A DNA stretch of 41,775 bases from the NCBI GenBank assembly GCA_012033205.1, contig JAAUSO010000046.1:1-41775 (forward strand), written 5' to 3'. Below the pieces are notes generated by a model. It had not been told where the DNA came from. It did no database searches and was given only the letters and a program-made list of their open reading frames with translations. The position numbers and the translations under genes were made by a program. Below are positions 15,285-25,041 of this stretch, piece by piece (the first letter of the stretch is position 1; the number at the start of each line of letters is the position of its first letter). Source of the stretch: Richelia sp. SL_2_1. GTDB lineage: Bacteria; Cyanobacteriota; Cyanobacteriia; Cyanobacteriales; Nostocaceae.

Positions 15285-17012
15285 ATGAACAATAAAATAT
15301 TCAAAAATTGTTGGAATATTTCTATTTGCATTTCCGCTTTAGGTGCTTTATTGCTTAGTGCTTGTACTTCCGGAGTCGATTCCGACAACCCGAAATCCTA
15401 CGAAGGGTTTGAAGTCAAATTCTTAGTTGGAAGCGCTTTAAAAGAATTCTGCGAGCAATCCTCTGAACAATTTAACGCTACAAAACCCAAACTAGATAAC
15501 GGTAAAGCTTTCTATCTGAATTGTGAAGTTAAAGGAAGCGGGGATGTAGTTACACAAGTAACTTCCTTAGCTGAGCAACTCAAATCTGGAACTATTCAAC
15601 CGGATGATGCTAAATTTCCCACATTAATTTCCGTAGATGGAGAAATTTATCATTCTCAATTACTTTATCAATTTAATCAAATCTTCCCCGGACAAAATTA
15701 TATTCCTCAAATTACCGATGCACCATTAATTGCAAATAGTCCGATGGTGTTCATGGCACCTGCCGATATTGCCGCAGGATTACGTAAACAAGAGGATTTA
15801 TATAAAACATTGGTAACAGCAAAAATTCATAAAGAGATTGATTCGACGAGTCCCCAATTACCTATTAATTATGTTCATACAGCACCAACTCGCTCTAATT
15901 CCGGGTTGCAAACACTGATAGCACAATTTACCAGTATATCAGGAAAAAGACCGGAACAATTGACAGCAGCAGACGTGCAAAAATACCAACTTCAAATTCA
16001 GAGTATTCAAAGTAAAGTCACTCGTTACGGAGTTTCTACCAATGCCTTGGCTAGTGACATGGTGAAAAACGGTCCATTTTGGGCTTCTATCGGTTCCGTT
16101 TATGAATCATCAGTAATTCAAGCCAATTCAAATTTACAACCTGGTCAAACTCGTTTTGAGGCGATTTATCCGAAAGCGACATTTACATCAAATATGCGGG
16201 CAATTTTACCTAGTGCAACTTGGGTAAATGCAGATGAAAAAGCCGCTGCCCAAAAAATTATTGAATATTTAAAGACTCCTCAAATTCAAAAAATTGCCAC
16301 AGAATTAGGATTAAGACCAGGTGTACCCGGAGTAGAATTAGGTGCCAAATTTACTCCAGAATTTGGTGTTCAAGCAGATGTAAAATATGATTCCTTGCGT
16401 CCTCCGCAACCAGAAGTAGTTGCAGCGATGCTCAAATCTTGGCAAGAGTTTGCCAAGAAGCCTTCACAAGTCGTTGTAGTTGTAGATTCTTCGGGTTCAA
16501 TGTCAGGTAATAAATTACCATCTGTACAAAATACCTTACGTAATTATATACAAAGTTTGGGACCAAAAGAAGAAATAGCACTAATTGACTTTGATGATCA
16601 AATAGGCACCCCAATCAAAGTTAATGGTACTCCAGAAGGACAAGCCAAAGGAATGGAATTTATCGGTAGCTTAAGGGCTGATGGTGGAACCCGGTTATTT
16701 GATTCAGCATTAGAAGCACGTAATTGGTTACAGAAAAATCTTCGTAAAGATGCAATTAACGCTGTAGTTCTACTCACAGATGGTGATGATTCTGGTTCCA
16801 ATATTAATCTTGAAAAACTACGTCAAGAATTGGAAAAAAGTAATTTTAACAGCGATAAACGTATAGCCTTTTTCACAGTAGGTTACGGAAAAGAAGGAGA
16901 ATTTAACCCCGAAGTACTCAAACAAATAGCCGAACTCAATGGAGGTTATTACCGTAAAGGAGATCCCGAAACTATTTCTACATTAATGGCAGATTTACAA
17001 GTTGAATTTTAA
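15285..17012 (+). CDS. Lipoprotein with solute-binding domain and VWA domain
   Basis: A 575-residue protein from ATG 15285. This start is preferred over a TTG at 15192 because it places a lipoprotein signal directly at the N-terminus (LGALLLSAC, lipidated Cys27). Residues about 40-385 form an extracellular solute-binding domain of the SBP_bac_11 type, with PTRSNSGLQTL and FWASIGSVYESS. Residues about 394-575 form a von Willebrand A domain with a complete MIDAS start (Asp401-x-Ser403-x-Ser405) and LLTDGDD. It should be anchored in the periplasm or at the outer membrane. Its binding domain is homologous to the protein at 18023-19141. The substrate is unknown; molybdate-like or phosphate-like anions are possible by family. 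Confidence 0.85.
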   Translation: MNNKIFKNCWNISICISALGALLLSACTSGVDSDNPKSYEGFEVKFLVGSALKEFCEQSSEQFNATKPKLDNGKAFYLNCEVKGSGDVVTQVTSLAEQLKSGTIQPDDAKFPTLISVDGEIYHSQLLYQFNQIFPGQNYIPQITDAPLIANSPMVFMAPADIAAGLRKQEDLYKTLVTAKIHKEIDSTSPQLPINYVHTAPTRSNSGLQTLIAQFTSISGKRPEQLTAADVQKYQLQIQSIQSKVTRYGVSTNALASDMVKNGPFWASIGSVYESSVIQANSNLQPGQTRFEAIYPKATFTSNMRAILPSATWVNADEKAAAQKIIEYLKTPQIQKIATELGLRPGVPGVELGAKFTPEFGVQADVKYDSLRPPQPEVVAAMLKSWQEFAKKPSQVVVVVDSSGSMSGNKLPSVQNTLRNYIQSLGPKEEIALIDFDDQIGTPIKVNGTPEGQAKGMEFIGSLRADGGTRLFDSALEARNWLQKNLRKDAINAVVLLTDGDDSGSNINLEKLRQELEKSNFNSDKRIAFFTVGYGKEGEFNPEVLKQIAELNGGYYRKGDPETISTLMADLQVEF

Positions 17013-17020
17013 AAAAAAGT

Positions 17021-17155
17021 TAGTGGTTAGTGGTTAGTGGTTAGTTGCTACTTGGTTAAAAGTCTATATGTGTAACAACTCCTAACTCCTAACTCCTAAC
17101 TCCTAACTCCTAACTCCTAACTCCTAACTCCTAACTCCTAACTCCTAACTCCTAA
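17021..17155. repeat. STRR arrays TTAGTGG and 11 x CTCCTAA
   Basis: About four TTAGTGG/TTAGT units at 17021-17046, then eleven exact tandem CTCCTAA heptamers at 17079-17155. The second array ends nine bases before the next start codon, so the leader of that gene is almost wholly repeat. Confidence 0.85.
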
Positions 17156-17164
17156 CTATTAATT

Positions 17165-17890
17165 ATGAAACTCGCAAACCCTCTTTATTATCCGATTGCA
17201 GTATTAGCTGGTGGTGTTGTTCTTGTCGCTGGTGTTCGCTTGGTTGGATTACCTAATTTTATTATTTTACCTGCATCCGTAGTAGTGGCTACAGGTGGTG
17301 CTGCTGCAATGAAATCGAGAGAACCTGATGCTCAGAAAATTGCTCAGCAACTGATACAAAGAGAATTAAAATTACTACAAACCTCCGCTAAAAACTTAGC
17401 AGAAAAAGCCGAAACATTACGTCAAGAAGCCAATCAATTATTAAGTCGCGGCACTTTTGAAATGAATTTATTAGTAGCTGTACAAGAAGCTTGTCAAAGA
17501 GCCATTGAACTACCAATAAAAATTGAAGAATTAGGTAGAAGAATTCACGGAGCTAACTCTTTACTATCAGTCAACGACTTACAACAGCAATTACAAGAAG
17601 TAGAAAATAAACGTGCTTCATCTTCCGGTATTGCACGTCAACATTTAGACCAACTTACCAACAGTTTACAACGTAATATTCAACTAGCAAAAGAAGGACA
17701 AAATGCTCGTACCGCACAAATTACTAGTCTCTATACCTTAATTCAAGATTCTGCTGGAGTATTGCAACAAATCCAAAATAAATTGCGTACTGCCGACCTA
17801 ACAGATTACCAGGAAATTAACGAGTTACAAGCATCCACCGATGAACTTACTAGTCTACAAGATAACTTTGCTTTTCTGGTTAGGAAATAA
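17165..17890 (+). CDS. Two-TM coiled-coil protein of the VWA/SBP cluster
   Basis: A 241-residue protein. Two hydrophobic helices lie at about 8-28 and 29-48 (YYPIAVLAGGVVLVAGV; FIILPASVVVATGGAAAM). After that come long helices rich in Gln, Glu and Lys with coiled-coil periodicity (LIQRELKLLQTSAKNLAEKAETLRQEANQLL; LQQQLQEVENK). The arrangement recalls XpaC/TelA-associated proteins, but I cannot confirm the family. It lies between two solute-binding-domain genes on the same strand, so it may be their membrane partner. No Shine-Dalgarno site is visible because the STRR array occupies the leader. Confidence 0.6.
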   Translation: MKLANPLYYPIAVLAGGVVLVAGVRLVGLPNFIILPASVVVATGGAAAMKSREPDAQKIAQQLIQRELKLLQTSAKNLAEKAETLRQEANQLLSRGTFEMNLLVAVQEACQRAIELPIKIEELGRRIHGANSLLSVNDLQQQLQEVENKRASSSGIARQHLDQLTNSLQRNIQLAKEGQNARTAQITSLYTLIQDSAGVLQQIQNKLRTADLTDYQEINELQASTDELTSLQDNFAFLVRK

Positions 17891-17983
17891 CTGATTGTAC
17901 TAAATTCTCCATAGGAACCTAAATATAAAAAGACATTGCACTGCAACATCTCTACAATATTTACTCTACTCAATCAAAAATCA

Positions 17984-18016
17984 AAACCTCTGCGTACTCT
18001 GCGTCTCTGCGGTTAT
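17984..18016 (+). repeat. CTCTGCG leader repeat
   Basis: CCTCTGCGTACTCTGCG followed by TCTCTGCGGTT directly precedes the next start codon. This repeat is common upstream of genes in filamentous cyanobacteria. Related copies in the other orientation occur near 32236-32276 and 40774-40815. Confidence 0.6.
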
Positions 18017-18022
18017 TTAAAA

Positions 18023-19141
18023 ATGAAAAAACCTAACTCCAAACCCACAAATCGCGTCTTGACTTCTGCTGGTATTATCATGGCAGCATTAGGTTTAGCT
18101 TACATTCCCATTCCCGGATTACAACAAACAGTTGTCATCGTCACCGGCACAGAATTACAAGCACCACTAGAACAATTAGAAGCTAAATTTGAACAAGAAA
18201 ATCCCAATATTAAAATAGAACTTAAATTTCAAGGTTCTCAAGATATCGTTAGTAAATTTATCGACCAAAAAAACGACTTTAAACCCACAGTTTTAATTCC
18301 AGCTTCCGGGGAATTAATTGATGAATTAAGCCAGCGTTATCAAGCACAAAATAATAGCGAACCCTTTTATAATCAACCCCAACCTATTGCAAAAACCTTA
18401 CTTGTAGCTATCGCGTGGTCAGAAAGAGGTAACGTTCTGTTTCCCAACAATACCTTTTCTTGGCAGCGAGTAGAACAAGCAATGCAAGCAAATAATTGGG
18501 AAGCCGTGGGAGGTCAAAAAAATTGGGGTAGCTTCGATTTTGTACTTACAGATCCGACTCGTTCTAATAGCGGTCAAGGTACCTTAAGTTTGTGGGCAAT
18601 GTCAAAATTGAATGCTAACAATACCAATAATATTGATTACAATAATCCTGCTATTTCATCACTATTTAGTACAATTAAAAAATCAGTTTATCAACCACCC
18701 CGTTCTACCGATATTCTTCTGCAAGAGTTTATTAGTCGCGGTCCCAATGACGCTGATGTCGCAACAGTATACGAAAGTATTGCTCTTTATCGCTGGCAGC
18801 AATCCGGTAAAAATCAAGGTAAACCCTATCAAATTTACTACTTAAATCCCACAGTAGAAACAGTAGCAACTGCTGCAATCGTTCGGCAAAATGTTGATAG
18901 TGGAACTGCAAACGCAGCGCAAAAATTTGTTGATTTTCTAACTCAAACAGAACAACAAAAAATATTCGTACAGTACGGTTTTCGACCTACAAATAATAAC
19001 ATTAATTTGCAATCAGTTCCTAATAGTCCTTGGAATCAAAACATTCCCGGAGCGCAAATTAATCCATCAGTAAAAACATTACCAGCACCAAATCAAAAAG
19101 AAATTGGAGAAATTAAGCGGTTATGGCAAAGAGTCAATTAA
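18023..19141 (+). CDS. Extracellular solute-binding protein (SBP_bac_11-like)
   Basis: A 372-residue protein from ATG 18023. The frame is open upstream to 17936, but that stretch is the CTCTGCG repeat, so the internal ATG just before MKKPNSKPTNRV is chosen. An uncleaved or signal-anchor-like hydrophobic helix (VLTSAGIIMAALGLAYIPI) is followed by a periplasmic binding domain with VVIVTGTEL..PLEQLEAKFEQENP, TDPTRSNSGQGTL and DVATVYESIALY. The same blocks occur in the VWA lipoprotein at 15285-17012, so the two are relatives. No ABC permease or ATPase genes accompany them, which argues for sensing or scaffolding rather than classical uptake. Confidence 0.8.
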   Translation: MKKPNSKPTNRVLTSAGIIMAALGLAYIPIPGLQQTVVIVTGTELQAPLEQLEAKFEQENPNIKIELKFQGSQDIVSKFIDQKNDFKPTVLIPASGELIDELSQRYQAQNNSEPFYNQPQPIAKTLLVAIAWSERGNVLFPNNTFSWQRVEQAMQANNWEAVGGQKNWGSFDFVLTDPTRSNSGQGTLSLWAMSKLNANNTNNIDYNNPAISSLFSTIKKSVYQPPRSTDILLQEFISRGPNDADVATVYESIALYRWQQSGKNQGKPYQIYYLNPTVETVATAAIVRQNVDSGTANAAQKFVDFLTQTEQQKIFVQYGFRPTNNNINLQSVPNSPWNQNIPGAQINPSVKTLPAPNQKEIGEIKRLWQRVN

Positions 19142-19417
19142 TTTTGGATACATTCGCTTTGCTCAGTACAAGCTTTAGATTTTGCGGAAAGTTGGGGGTG
19201 TAGATATTCTTCCCTCCAAACTTTCCTGCACCAGATTTTGGATTTATTTCTAAGGTGCGTTATTGCCGAGCGGGTAACGCATCTTAATTATCCCACGCTG
19301 CATTACAGCAATCTTAATTTTTAACCGTAATAAAGGGAGTAGGGAGTAGGGTGTAGGCAATAATAACTAATTATTTGCACTTGATATAATTCCTAACTCC
19401 TAACCCTTAACTTATAA

Positions 19418-20797
19418 CTACACTCCAACTGGAGTTTTCACAACCTTCTTTACAGTTGTCGCAAGCATTTTCATTTTTGCGGGTGTCGCTAAAGTCAAAC
19501 CACGACGTACAGGTTTAACCGGACGTTTATCAATTCTTGATACTTCATATTGTGATAAAATTTGTGCTAATACCAACTTCATTTCATACATTGCGAATGC
19601 TGATCCGATACAGCGACGATTTCCACCACCAAAGGGGAAAAATTCGTAAGGGCTAAATTGTCTTTCTAAAAATCTTTCTGGTTTAAACTGCTTAGATTGC
19701 GGGTAAACTTCTTCCCGATGGTGTGCTAAATAAATAGCGGGAATTATCCAGGTATCTTTCGGTAATTTATAACCGCCTATTTCAATCGGATTTACTACAA
19801 TTCTCGGAAAAGCATTCATAGCAATGGGATAGATACGGAGAGTCTCTTGACAAACTGCTGTCAAATAAGGCAACTTCGCAACTAAATCTGGTTCCGGATT
19901 CTCACCTAAATCATTTAATTCTTTGAGTAATTTTTCTCGTACTTCGGGTAAATAATCAACCCAGTAAAAAGCCCAGGACAATGCAGAAGCGGTAGTTTCA
20001 TGTCCCGCAAATAGCAGCGTCATCAATTCATCGCGTAATTCTTCATTTGACATCGCTCCACCATCTTCATAACGTGCAGACATCATCAAACTCAAGATAT
20101 CTTCGCGATTTTTATCCGATTCGGCGCGACGTTCTTCAATCAAATCATAAATCAAATCATCAATTGAAGAGCGTAAATGCAAAACTCTACCCCAGGGACT
20201 CCAATTACCCCAATCCTTTTGTAAAAAGCTAAAAAACAAACTAGCAGATAACAAAGGGGAACTAATAAAATCCAGCAAGGAAGAAATTCGTAGACGAAGC
20301 TCCTCTAAACGCTTTCCTTCATCTAAACCAAATACAGCTCGTAAAATCACGCTTAAGGTAATTTCCTGCATTGATTCCCGAATATTGAACAGTTTAGCAG
20401 TCCCCCATTCATTGCTTACCCGCTCAGCGATTTCGCAGATAGTCACACCATAAGTCCGCATCCTATCACCGTGAAAAGGAGGACTCAATAACTTGCGCTG
20501 ACGTTGATGGCGATCGCCATTTAGTAAAATTAAAGAATTATCCCCAACCAGAAATTTTAGTATAGAGTTTCCCCCAGTTTTTAAACAATTAGCATTTGCT
20601 GTAAAAATCTGTTCTAGTGCTTCGGGTTGGCTGAAATAAACGGTATTATTACCATCTTTAGTCGGAAGACTAAAACTATCACCGTAAGCTTGAGCAAAAT
20701 CCTCCAGGTATTGCAAAGGTTGAAACACAAACTTCATCCGTCTGAGAAATATCGGCATTTCCGAGCTTGGAGGCAGATTATAACTCGATGTCATCAT
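19418..20797 (-). CDS. Cytochrome P450, CYP110-like
   Basis: A 459-residue P450 with all core motifs: I-helix AGHETTASALSW, K-helix ETLR, PERF block, and heme-binding FGGGNRRCIG with proximal Cys396. The N-terminal NLPPSSEMPIFLRRMKFVFQPLQYLEDFAQAYGD resembles CYP110 enzymes of Nostocales, which oxidise fatty acids and terpenes in characterised cases. There is no membrane anchor, as usual for bacterial P450s. Two adjacent ATGs (20797, 20794) make the exact start uncertain by one residue. No terpene synthase or dedicated redox partner gene is adjacent. Confidence 0.9.
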   Translation of the reverse strand: MMTSSYNLPPSSEMPIFLRRMKFVFQPLQYLEDFAQAYGDSFSLPTKDGNNTVYFSQPEALEQIFTANANCLKTGGNSILKFLVGDNSLILLNGDRHQRQRKLLSPPFHGDRMRTYGVTICEIAERVSNEWGTAKLFNIRESMQEITLSVILRAVFGLDEGKRLEELRLRISSLLDFISSPLLSASLFFSFLQKDWGNWSPWGRVLHLRSSIDDLIYDLIEERRAESDKNREDILSLMMSARYEDGGAMSNEELRDELMTLLFAGHETTASALSWAFYWVDYLPEVREKLLKELNDLGENPEPDLVAKLPYLTAVCQETLRIYPIAMNAFPRIVVNPIEIGGYKLPKDTWIIPAIYLAHHREEVYPQSKQFKPERFLERQFSPYEFFPFGGGNRRCIGSAFAMYEMKLVLAQILSQYEVSRIDKRPVKPVRRGLTLATPAKMKMLATTVKKVVKTPVGV

Positions 20798-21479
20798 AAA
20801 TTCTTAGCGGTTTTCGACACGTTAATTTATATTCTGACGAAAAAATCTCAACTTGACTCGATAGGGAATAGGGAGGAGTTAGTAGATAGTGGTTAGTAGT
20901 TAATTATCCTCAACCATCAACTGTCAACTGTTAAAAAATAAATATCAAGCAAATAACTGCATTTTATTCTTAACTCATTAATATTACTGATAGTAAATAA
21001 AAAGTTTAAATCAAAAATTTAAATCAAAATTTGACAGAATTCTCTGTTTTTATCATCAAATTTAAATACTTAATTGTATTTTTAAGTACTTGTAAAATAT
21101 TGAAACTATATTATTAAATTCACTGATACAAGTAGGTAGGCGTAATTAAATATAAGATAAAACCTCACCCTGCCGTACTGCTCCCTCTCCGTATATTAGG
21201 AGAGGGATTGAGGGTGAGGTTTTATATTTAATTTGACCCACTTACTTATAACAAAAAAGTCCACTAAAATATCAAAAATAGTTCCAAATAGCAAGGGAAA
21301 AATCCGTATTTTTGGAGTGGTGTGGCAACTTTTTAAACTGTACTAAGGGCTAACAAATCGGTGTTGATTCACTGTAGGGTAATCGTACATACCCTTAGTT
21401 ACAAAGTAAAAAAAGTAAAACAAGGAGTTAGTTATTCAGAGTTATCTACCGATAAAAGTTCATTTAAATGGAGTGAGAA
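20798..21479. other. 682-base gene-free region
   Basis: Contains STRR-like TTAGTAGTTA/ATCAACTGTCAACTG runs near 20880-20935 and the MITE-like element at 21130-21247. It ends with GGAG at 21470-21473, the Shine-Dalgarno site of the next gene. No coding sequence was recognised. Confidence 0.55.
21130..21247. mobile_element. MITE-like element, ACCTCACCC core family, second copy
   Basis: Inverted repeats of about 40 bp. The left arm runs AAGTAGGTAGGCGTAATTAA to AAAACCTCACCC; the complement of the right arm runs AAGTAAGTGGGTCAAATTAA to AAAACCTCACCC. The loop has CTCCCTCTCC/GGAGAGGGA. It shares the core and part of the outer arms with 273-382. Confidence 0.6.
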
Positions 21480-23467
21480 ATGGCTACTAAAATCAACCAG
21501 TTCGATAATAGTAATCTTCAAAGCCAAAATTCCATCTCGTCGGTACCAAGCAAACCTCTACCTCAGTCTCCCACAAATAATTTAGACGTTTCCGCTGCTA
21601 CCTATTTGGGTGGGAAAGAAGATGATTTTACCAATGCGGTAGATATTTCTCTTGATGGTAATTTCGTTATTGTGGGAGGTTCCTTAAAAAGCTCCAACCT
21701 GGGAGGGAAAGAAACTAAACTCCTAGGTGGTGGAGACGGAACAATTGTCCGTTACGACTCTCGAACTAATCAAGCCGTTGCTACAACTCGTTTACCAGGA
21801 AAAGTACTGGATTTAGAAGTTTCCAAGAATGGTGATATCGCTGTCGCTTATCAGGGTGGAATGGCTGTATTAAATGCTGATGCGACAAAAGTCAAATGGA
21901 GCAAATCTCTGAGCAATGTTTCTCGGATAGCGATTTCCGATGGAGGTAAAGTCGGTGTTGTCAGAGATATCCAAGGTGCAGACAGAGCTTATCTATTCGA
22001 CGGTAAAGGGCAGCAACTCAAAGAATGGAGTACTAACAGCAGCAAACGCCAGTTTAATGATATAGCTGTTACCGACCAAAATGGAGGTATGGTAATTGCG
22101 ACAGGATTCGAGCAAAAAACCAAGATTTTACAAGTTGCGTTTACTCAAGCATGGTCATACAAAGGAGATAATCTCTGGAAAAACTATGACTTTGACAATA
22201 AAGACATTTATAAAGAAAAATTGATGGCTGATACACGAGGACAGCGTGTAGCTATCGGACGTGATGGACAGCTATATTCTTCATACTACGTCAATGGTGG
22301 TACTGGTTTTTCCATTTTCTATCGCGATCCTTTGGATTTATCAGAGAAACTGACCAAGGATAGAAAAATCGAAACAGATAAATATAACAGTCCTACCAAC
22401 GTCGGTTCAGTAAAAATGACTTGGTACGGTCGTTACGACCTCAAACTGGTGATTTAATTAAAGGTCAATCTTTATTAAGTCGTCTCAACAACGGTAAAGG
22501 TAACTCAGTCGATGTAAATTCAATTACAGCCACAGAAGACGGTACCGTAATTTTAGCTGGAAGTGCAGGAGCTAGGATTGCCAATCGAGACAAACAGACT
22601 ATTGAAGGAAAACCAGTAAGTGATTATGCTGGTTCTGAGGGATACATTGCAACAATTAGTCCAGATTTACAAAAAAGACTTTCATGGACACCAATCACAG
22701 ATAGTGATGGGGCTGTAGCAGCTGTTCGCAAGGGTAAAACAGCAGTTGTGACAACCACTGACTTTAAAGGAGGTCAAATTACTCATAATGCTATCCAAGA
22801 TAAAGCCGGTGGTAAAAATGACGGTTATCTGTTGGTAATTGGTGGAAATGATGCACCTCCGAAGACAACATCACCCACCCCGCAAAATAGTCCTTTAACC
22901 CCTCAACAAAATCAAATTCCCCTATCTGGAGATGATACTAATAATGGGACTGTTGATACATCTTCAGACTTAGAGAATACTCCCGATTTCCTTAATATTT
23001 CCATCAATGGAGTAACTCAAAGTGAAAAAGTTTTATCCTACGGTGGTGCAAGTCAAAACCCAAACTTAATTGCAACTATTAGCAACAAGAATGAATTGCA
23101 ATTAGAAAAAAACGGTTGGAGACGTTTGGATATTACTGGGTATGAAATCACTGAGAATACTTTACTCAAATTTGAATTTGCCGGTAATGGTAAAGCTGAA
23201 ATTCAGGGTATTGGCTTCGATAATGATAATATTATTAGTTCCCAATCGGATAGTGGAAATTTCTTCCAAATTGATGGTAGCCAAAGCTGGGGTATCGACG
23301 ACTTAGACGACTATGTTGTTGGTTCCGATAACGGATTCACACAATATTCCATTGCTGTAGGAGATTTCTTTACTGGTCAATTTGACTTCTTAACTATCGC
23401 TAACGACCATGATGTAGCAAATCCAACAGCGGTTGGACAATTCAAAAATATTGAACTCGTTGGCTAA
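21480..23467 (+). pseudogene. SBBP beta-propeller protein with C-terminal binding-type domain, frameshifted
   Basis: Two frames together encode one 662-residue protein. Frame one (21480 to a stop near 22457) starts after GGAG six bases upstream. It holds SBBP-like propeller blades (AATYLGGKEDDFTNAVDISLDGNF; LDLEVSKNGDIAVAYQGG). At MTWYGRYD the frame fails, and PQTGDLIKGQSLLSRL continues in the next frame. One extra C at 22439-22440 restores continuity. The second part finishes the propeller, has a Pro/Thr/Ser linker and ends in a domain with WRRLDITGYEIT, FFQIDGSQSWGIDDL and DHDVANPTAVGQF, seen at the C-terminus of secreted cyanobacterial proteins. There is no Sec signal. Function unknown; probably extracellular. 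Confidence 0.75.
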
Positions 23468-23489
23468 CTGATTGGAATACACCTAAATT

Positions 23490-23559
23490 AAAAACCGGGT
23501 TTCTAAAGGAAAAATCAAGTTTTTGAAACTTAGATTTTGCAAGAAACCCGGTTTTTTTG
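23490..23559 (+). terminator. Terminator of the SBBP gene
   Basis: AAAAACCGGGTTTCT (23490-23504) pairs with AGAAACCCGGTTTTT (23542-23556), and the T-run continues. It lies 23 bases after the stop at 23467. Confidence 0.65.
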
Positions 23560-23623
23560 GTATTTTTAAGAATTGATAAAGGTTTAAAGAACAATTCAAA
23601 TTACTAGATCCTAACTCCCGTGC

Positions 23624-23644
23624 AGACGTAGCATTGCTACGTCT
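23624..23644. repeat. AGACGTAGCA palindrome
   Basis: AGACGTAGCA-T-TGCTACGTCT, a perfect 10-bp dyad. Copies occur at 28631-28651, 30294-30314 and a variant at 36806-36834, always beside STRR-type repeats. The 23468-23751 gap otherwise holds CTCCTAA and AAAATCTAAAATC repeats. Confidence 0.7.
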
Positions 23645-23751
23645 CTACAAAACTAATTCCTAATTCCTAACTCCTAACTTTTAACTTTTCAGATTTTGGA
23701 TTAGATTCTAAGATGCAAAATCTAAAATCTAAAATCCAAAATCTAAAATTG

Positions 23752-24360
23752 TTAAGCTTTTCGTGAGTAGTATTCAACTACTAACAGTTCATTAACGCTC
23801 AAAGCAATCCATTCCCGTTCGCAAACACCATTGACTTTTCCAACCATTGTGTTTTTATCAAACTCTAAATGGCTGGGAAGGTTTGCTAAACCAGGATATT
23901 GCAAATTGGTTTCCACCAACTGGCGAGAATTGTCTTTATTTCTAACGCTAATTACTTCTCCAGGACGACACTGGTAGCTAGCAATGTTTACTTCACGACC
24001 GTTGACGGTAACGTGTCCGTGATTCACCAATTGACGCGCTGCGGGGATGGTAGGAGCCATTCCCAAACGGAAAACAGTGTTATCCAAACGCATTTCAAGC
24101 AACTGTAACAAAACTTGTCCGGTAGAACCAGTGACTCGTCTTGCTTTGCGGACGTAACGTACCAATTGTTTTTCAGTTAAACCGTAATTGAACTTAAGCT
24201 TTTGCTTTTCCTCCAACCGTACAGCATACTCAGAACGCTTTTTACGGTTTTGACCGTGCTGTCCAGGGGGATAAGCACGTCTAGCGCTTTTACGAGTTAA
24301 TCCTGGTAATTCACCAAGGCGACGTGTAATTCTTAGTCTAGGTCCTCTGTATCGGGACAT
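23752..24360 (-). CDS. rpsD: 30S ribosomal protein S4
   Basis: A 202-residue S4 protein that binds 16S rRNA early in small-subunit assembly. [16 protein letters not shown] at the start, the [10 protein letters not shown] block and the S4 RNA-binding domain ([35 protein letters not shown], residues about 90-150) are all typical of cyanobacterial S4. Length is normal. It stands alone, as rpsD does in many cyanobacteria, rather than inside the alpha operon. Confidence 0.98.
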   Translation of the reverse strand: MSRYRGPRLRITRRLGELPGLTRKSARRAYPPGQHGQNRKKRSEYAVRLEEKQKLKFNYGLTEKQLVRYVRKARRVTGSTGQVLLQLLEMRLDNTVFRLGMAPTIPAARQLVNHGHVTVNGREVNIASYQCRPGEVISVRNKDNSRQLVETNLQYPGLANLPSHLEFDKNTMVGKVNGVCEREWIALSVNELLVVEYYSRKA

Positions 24361-24683
24361 TATCGCTTCCTCGATCTAATCCTTTTAATTTTACTCACAG
24401 ACATATCATTATAGAGGTGGAACGAAGAATAGGGAATGGGTAGGCTGCTGCATCGGACGGTTTCTATCAGAGTAGGTTAAGTAGGGCAAACTTTTCACCG
24501 GAAGTCTTCTCGGAGAATCACGAAACAATTAAACAAAGCAATTTTAATTTAAAAAAATAATCAAATAATTAAAATAATCAAAATCAAATAATTAAAATAA
24601 TCAAAAATTTATGAAGAAATCATAATTTATTTATCAGCGAGTTTCAACACATCAAAATTGAAATTCCTCAATTACAATTAAAG
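24361..24683. other. 323-base region between arsR-like gene and rpsD
   Basis: Should contain the rpsD promoter and leader on the minus strand. An imperfect direct repeat of ATCAAATAATTAAAATAATC lies at about 24550-24605. No small gene or clear S4 autoregulatory structure could be recognised. Confidence 0.45.
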
Positions 24684-25007
24684 CTAGTCTTCGCAAGAAG
24701 GTGCAGAGATTATTACACTACATTCGGTGTATTCTGCTAAATATTGCTGTAGTAATGCAAATTGAGGTTGATTAAGGCTATAGTAAATCCAACGTCCTTC
24801 TTGACGAGCGCAAACTAAATTCGCGTCTTTAAGGGTTTTGAGATGAAAAGACAGCTTTGATTGGCTGACGTTTAAAATATTGCACAAATCACAAACACAG
24901 ATTTCACGATTTCGCAGCAATTGCAATACTTTAATCCGCAATGGTTCGGATAAAGCTTGAAAACCGAAAATAATCGTATCTGGAATAGTAGCAGGAGATT
25001 GCATCAA
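24684..25007 (-). CDS. ArsR/SmtB family metalloregulator
   Basis: A 107-residue winged-helix repressor. FGFQALSEPLRIKVLQLLRNREICVCDLC contains the alpha-3 metal site typical of ArsR (Cys37, Cys39, Cys42). It is followed by the recognition helix VSQSKLSFHLKTLKDANLV and the wing RQEGRWIYYSL. A further Cys105 is in the C-terminal SCED. The three-cysteine site suggests As(III)/Sb(III)-type sensing. It sits 34 bases after the end of an aminotransferase gene, with no arsenic resistance genes in the window, so the target is unclear. Start is one of two adjacent ATGs. Confidence 0.88.
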   Translation of the reverse strand: MMQSPATIPDTIIFGFQALSEPLRIKVLQLLRNREICVCDLCNILNVSQSKLSFHLKTLKDANLVCARQEGRWIYYSLNQPQFALLQQYLAEYTECSVIISAPSCED

Positions 25008-25041
25008 CTTAACTTACAAGTGAATTTAGAATCAGTCATAT

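Noticed and set aside
17079..17155. Regular repeats as a CRISPR array
   Set aside because: The units are seven-base tandem repeats without unique spacers, which is STRR, not CRISPR; no cas genes are present.
17936..18022. N-terminal extension of the solute-binding protein
   Set aside because: The extension is the translated CTCTGCG repeat, common in leaders and not protein-coding.
24361..24683. A riboswitch or S4-binding leader before rpsD
   Set aside because: No recognisable conserved structure could be traced; the region is mostly AT-rich direct repeats.
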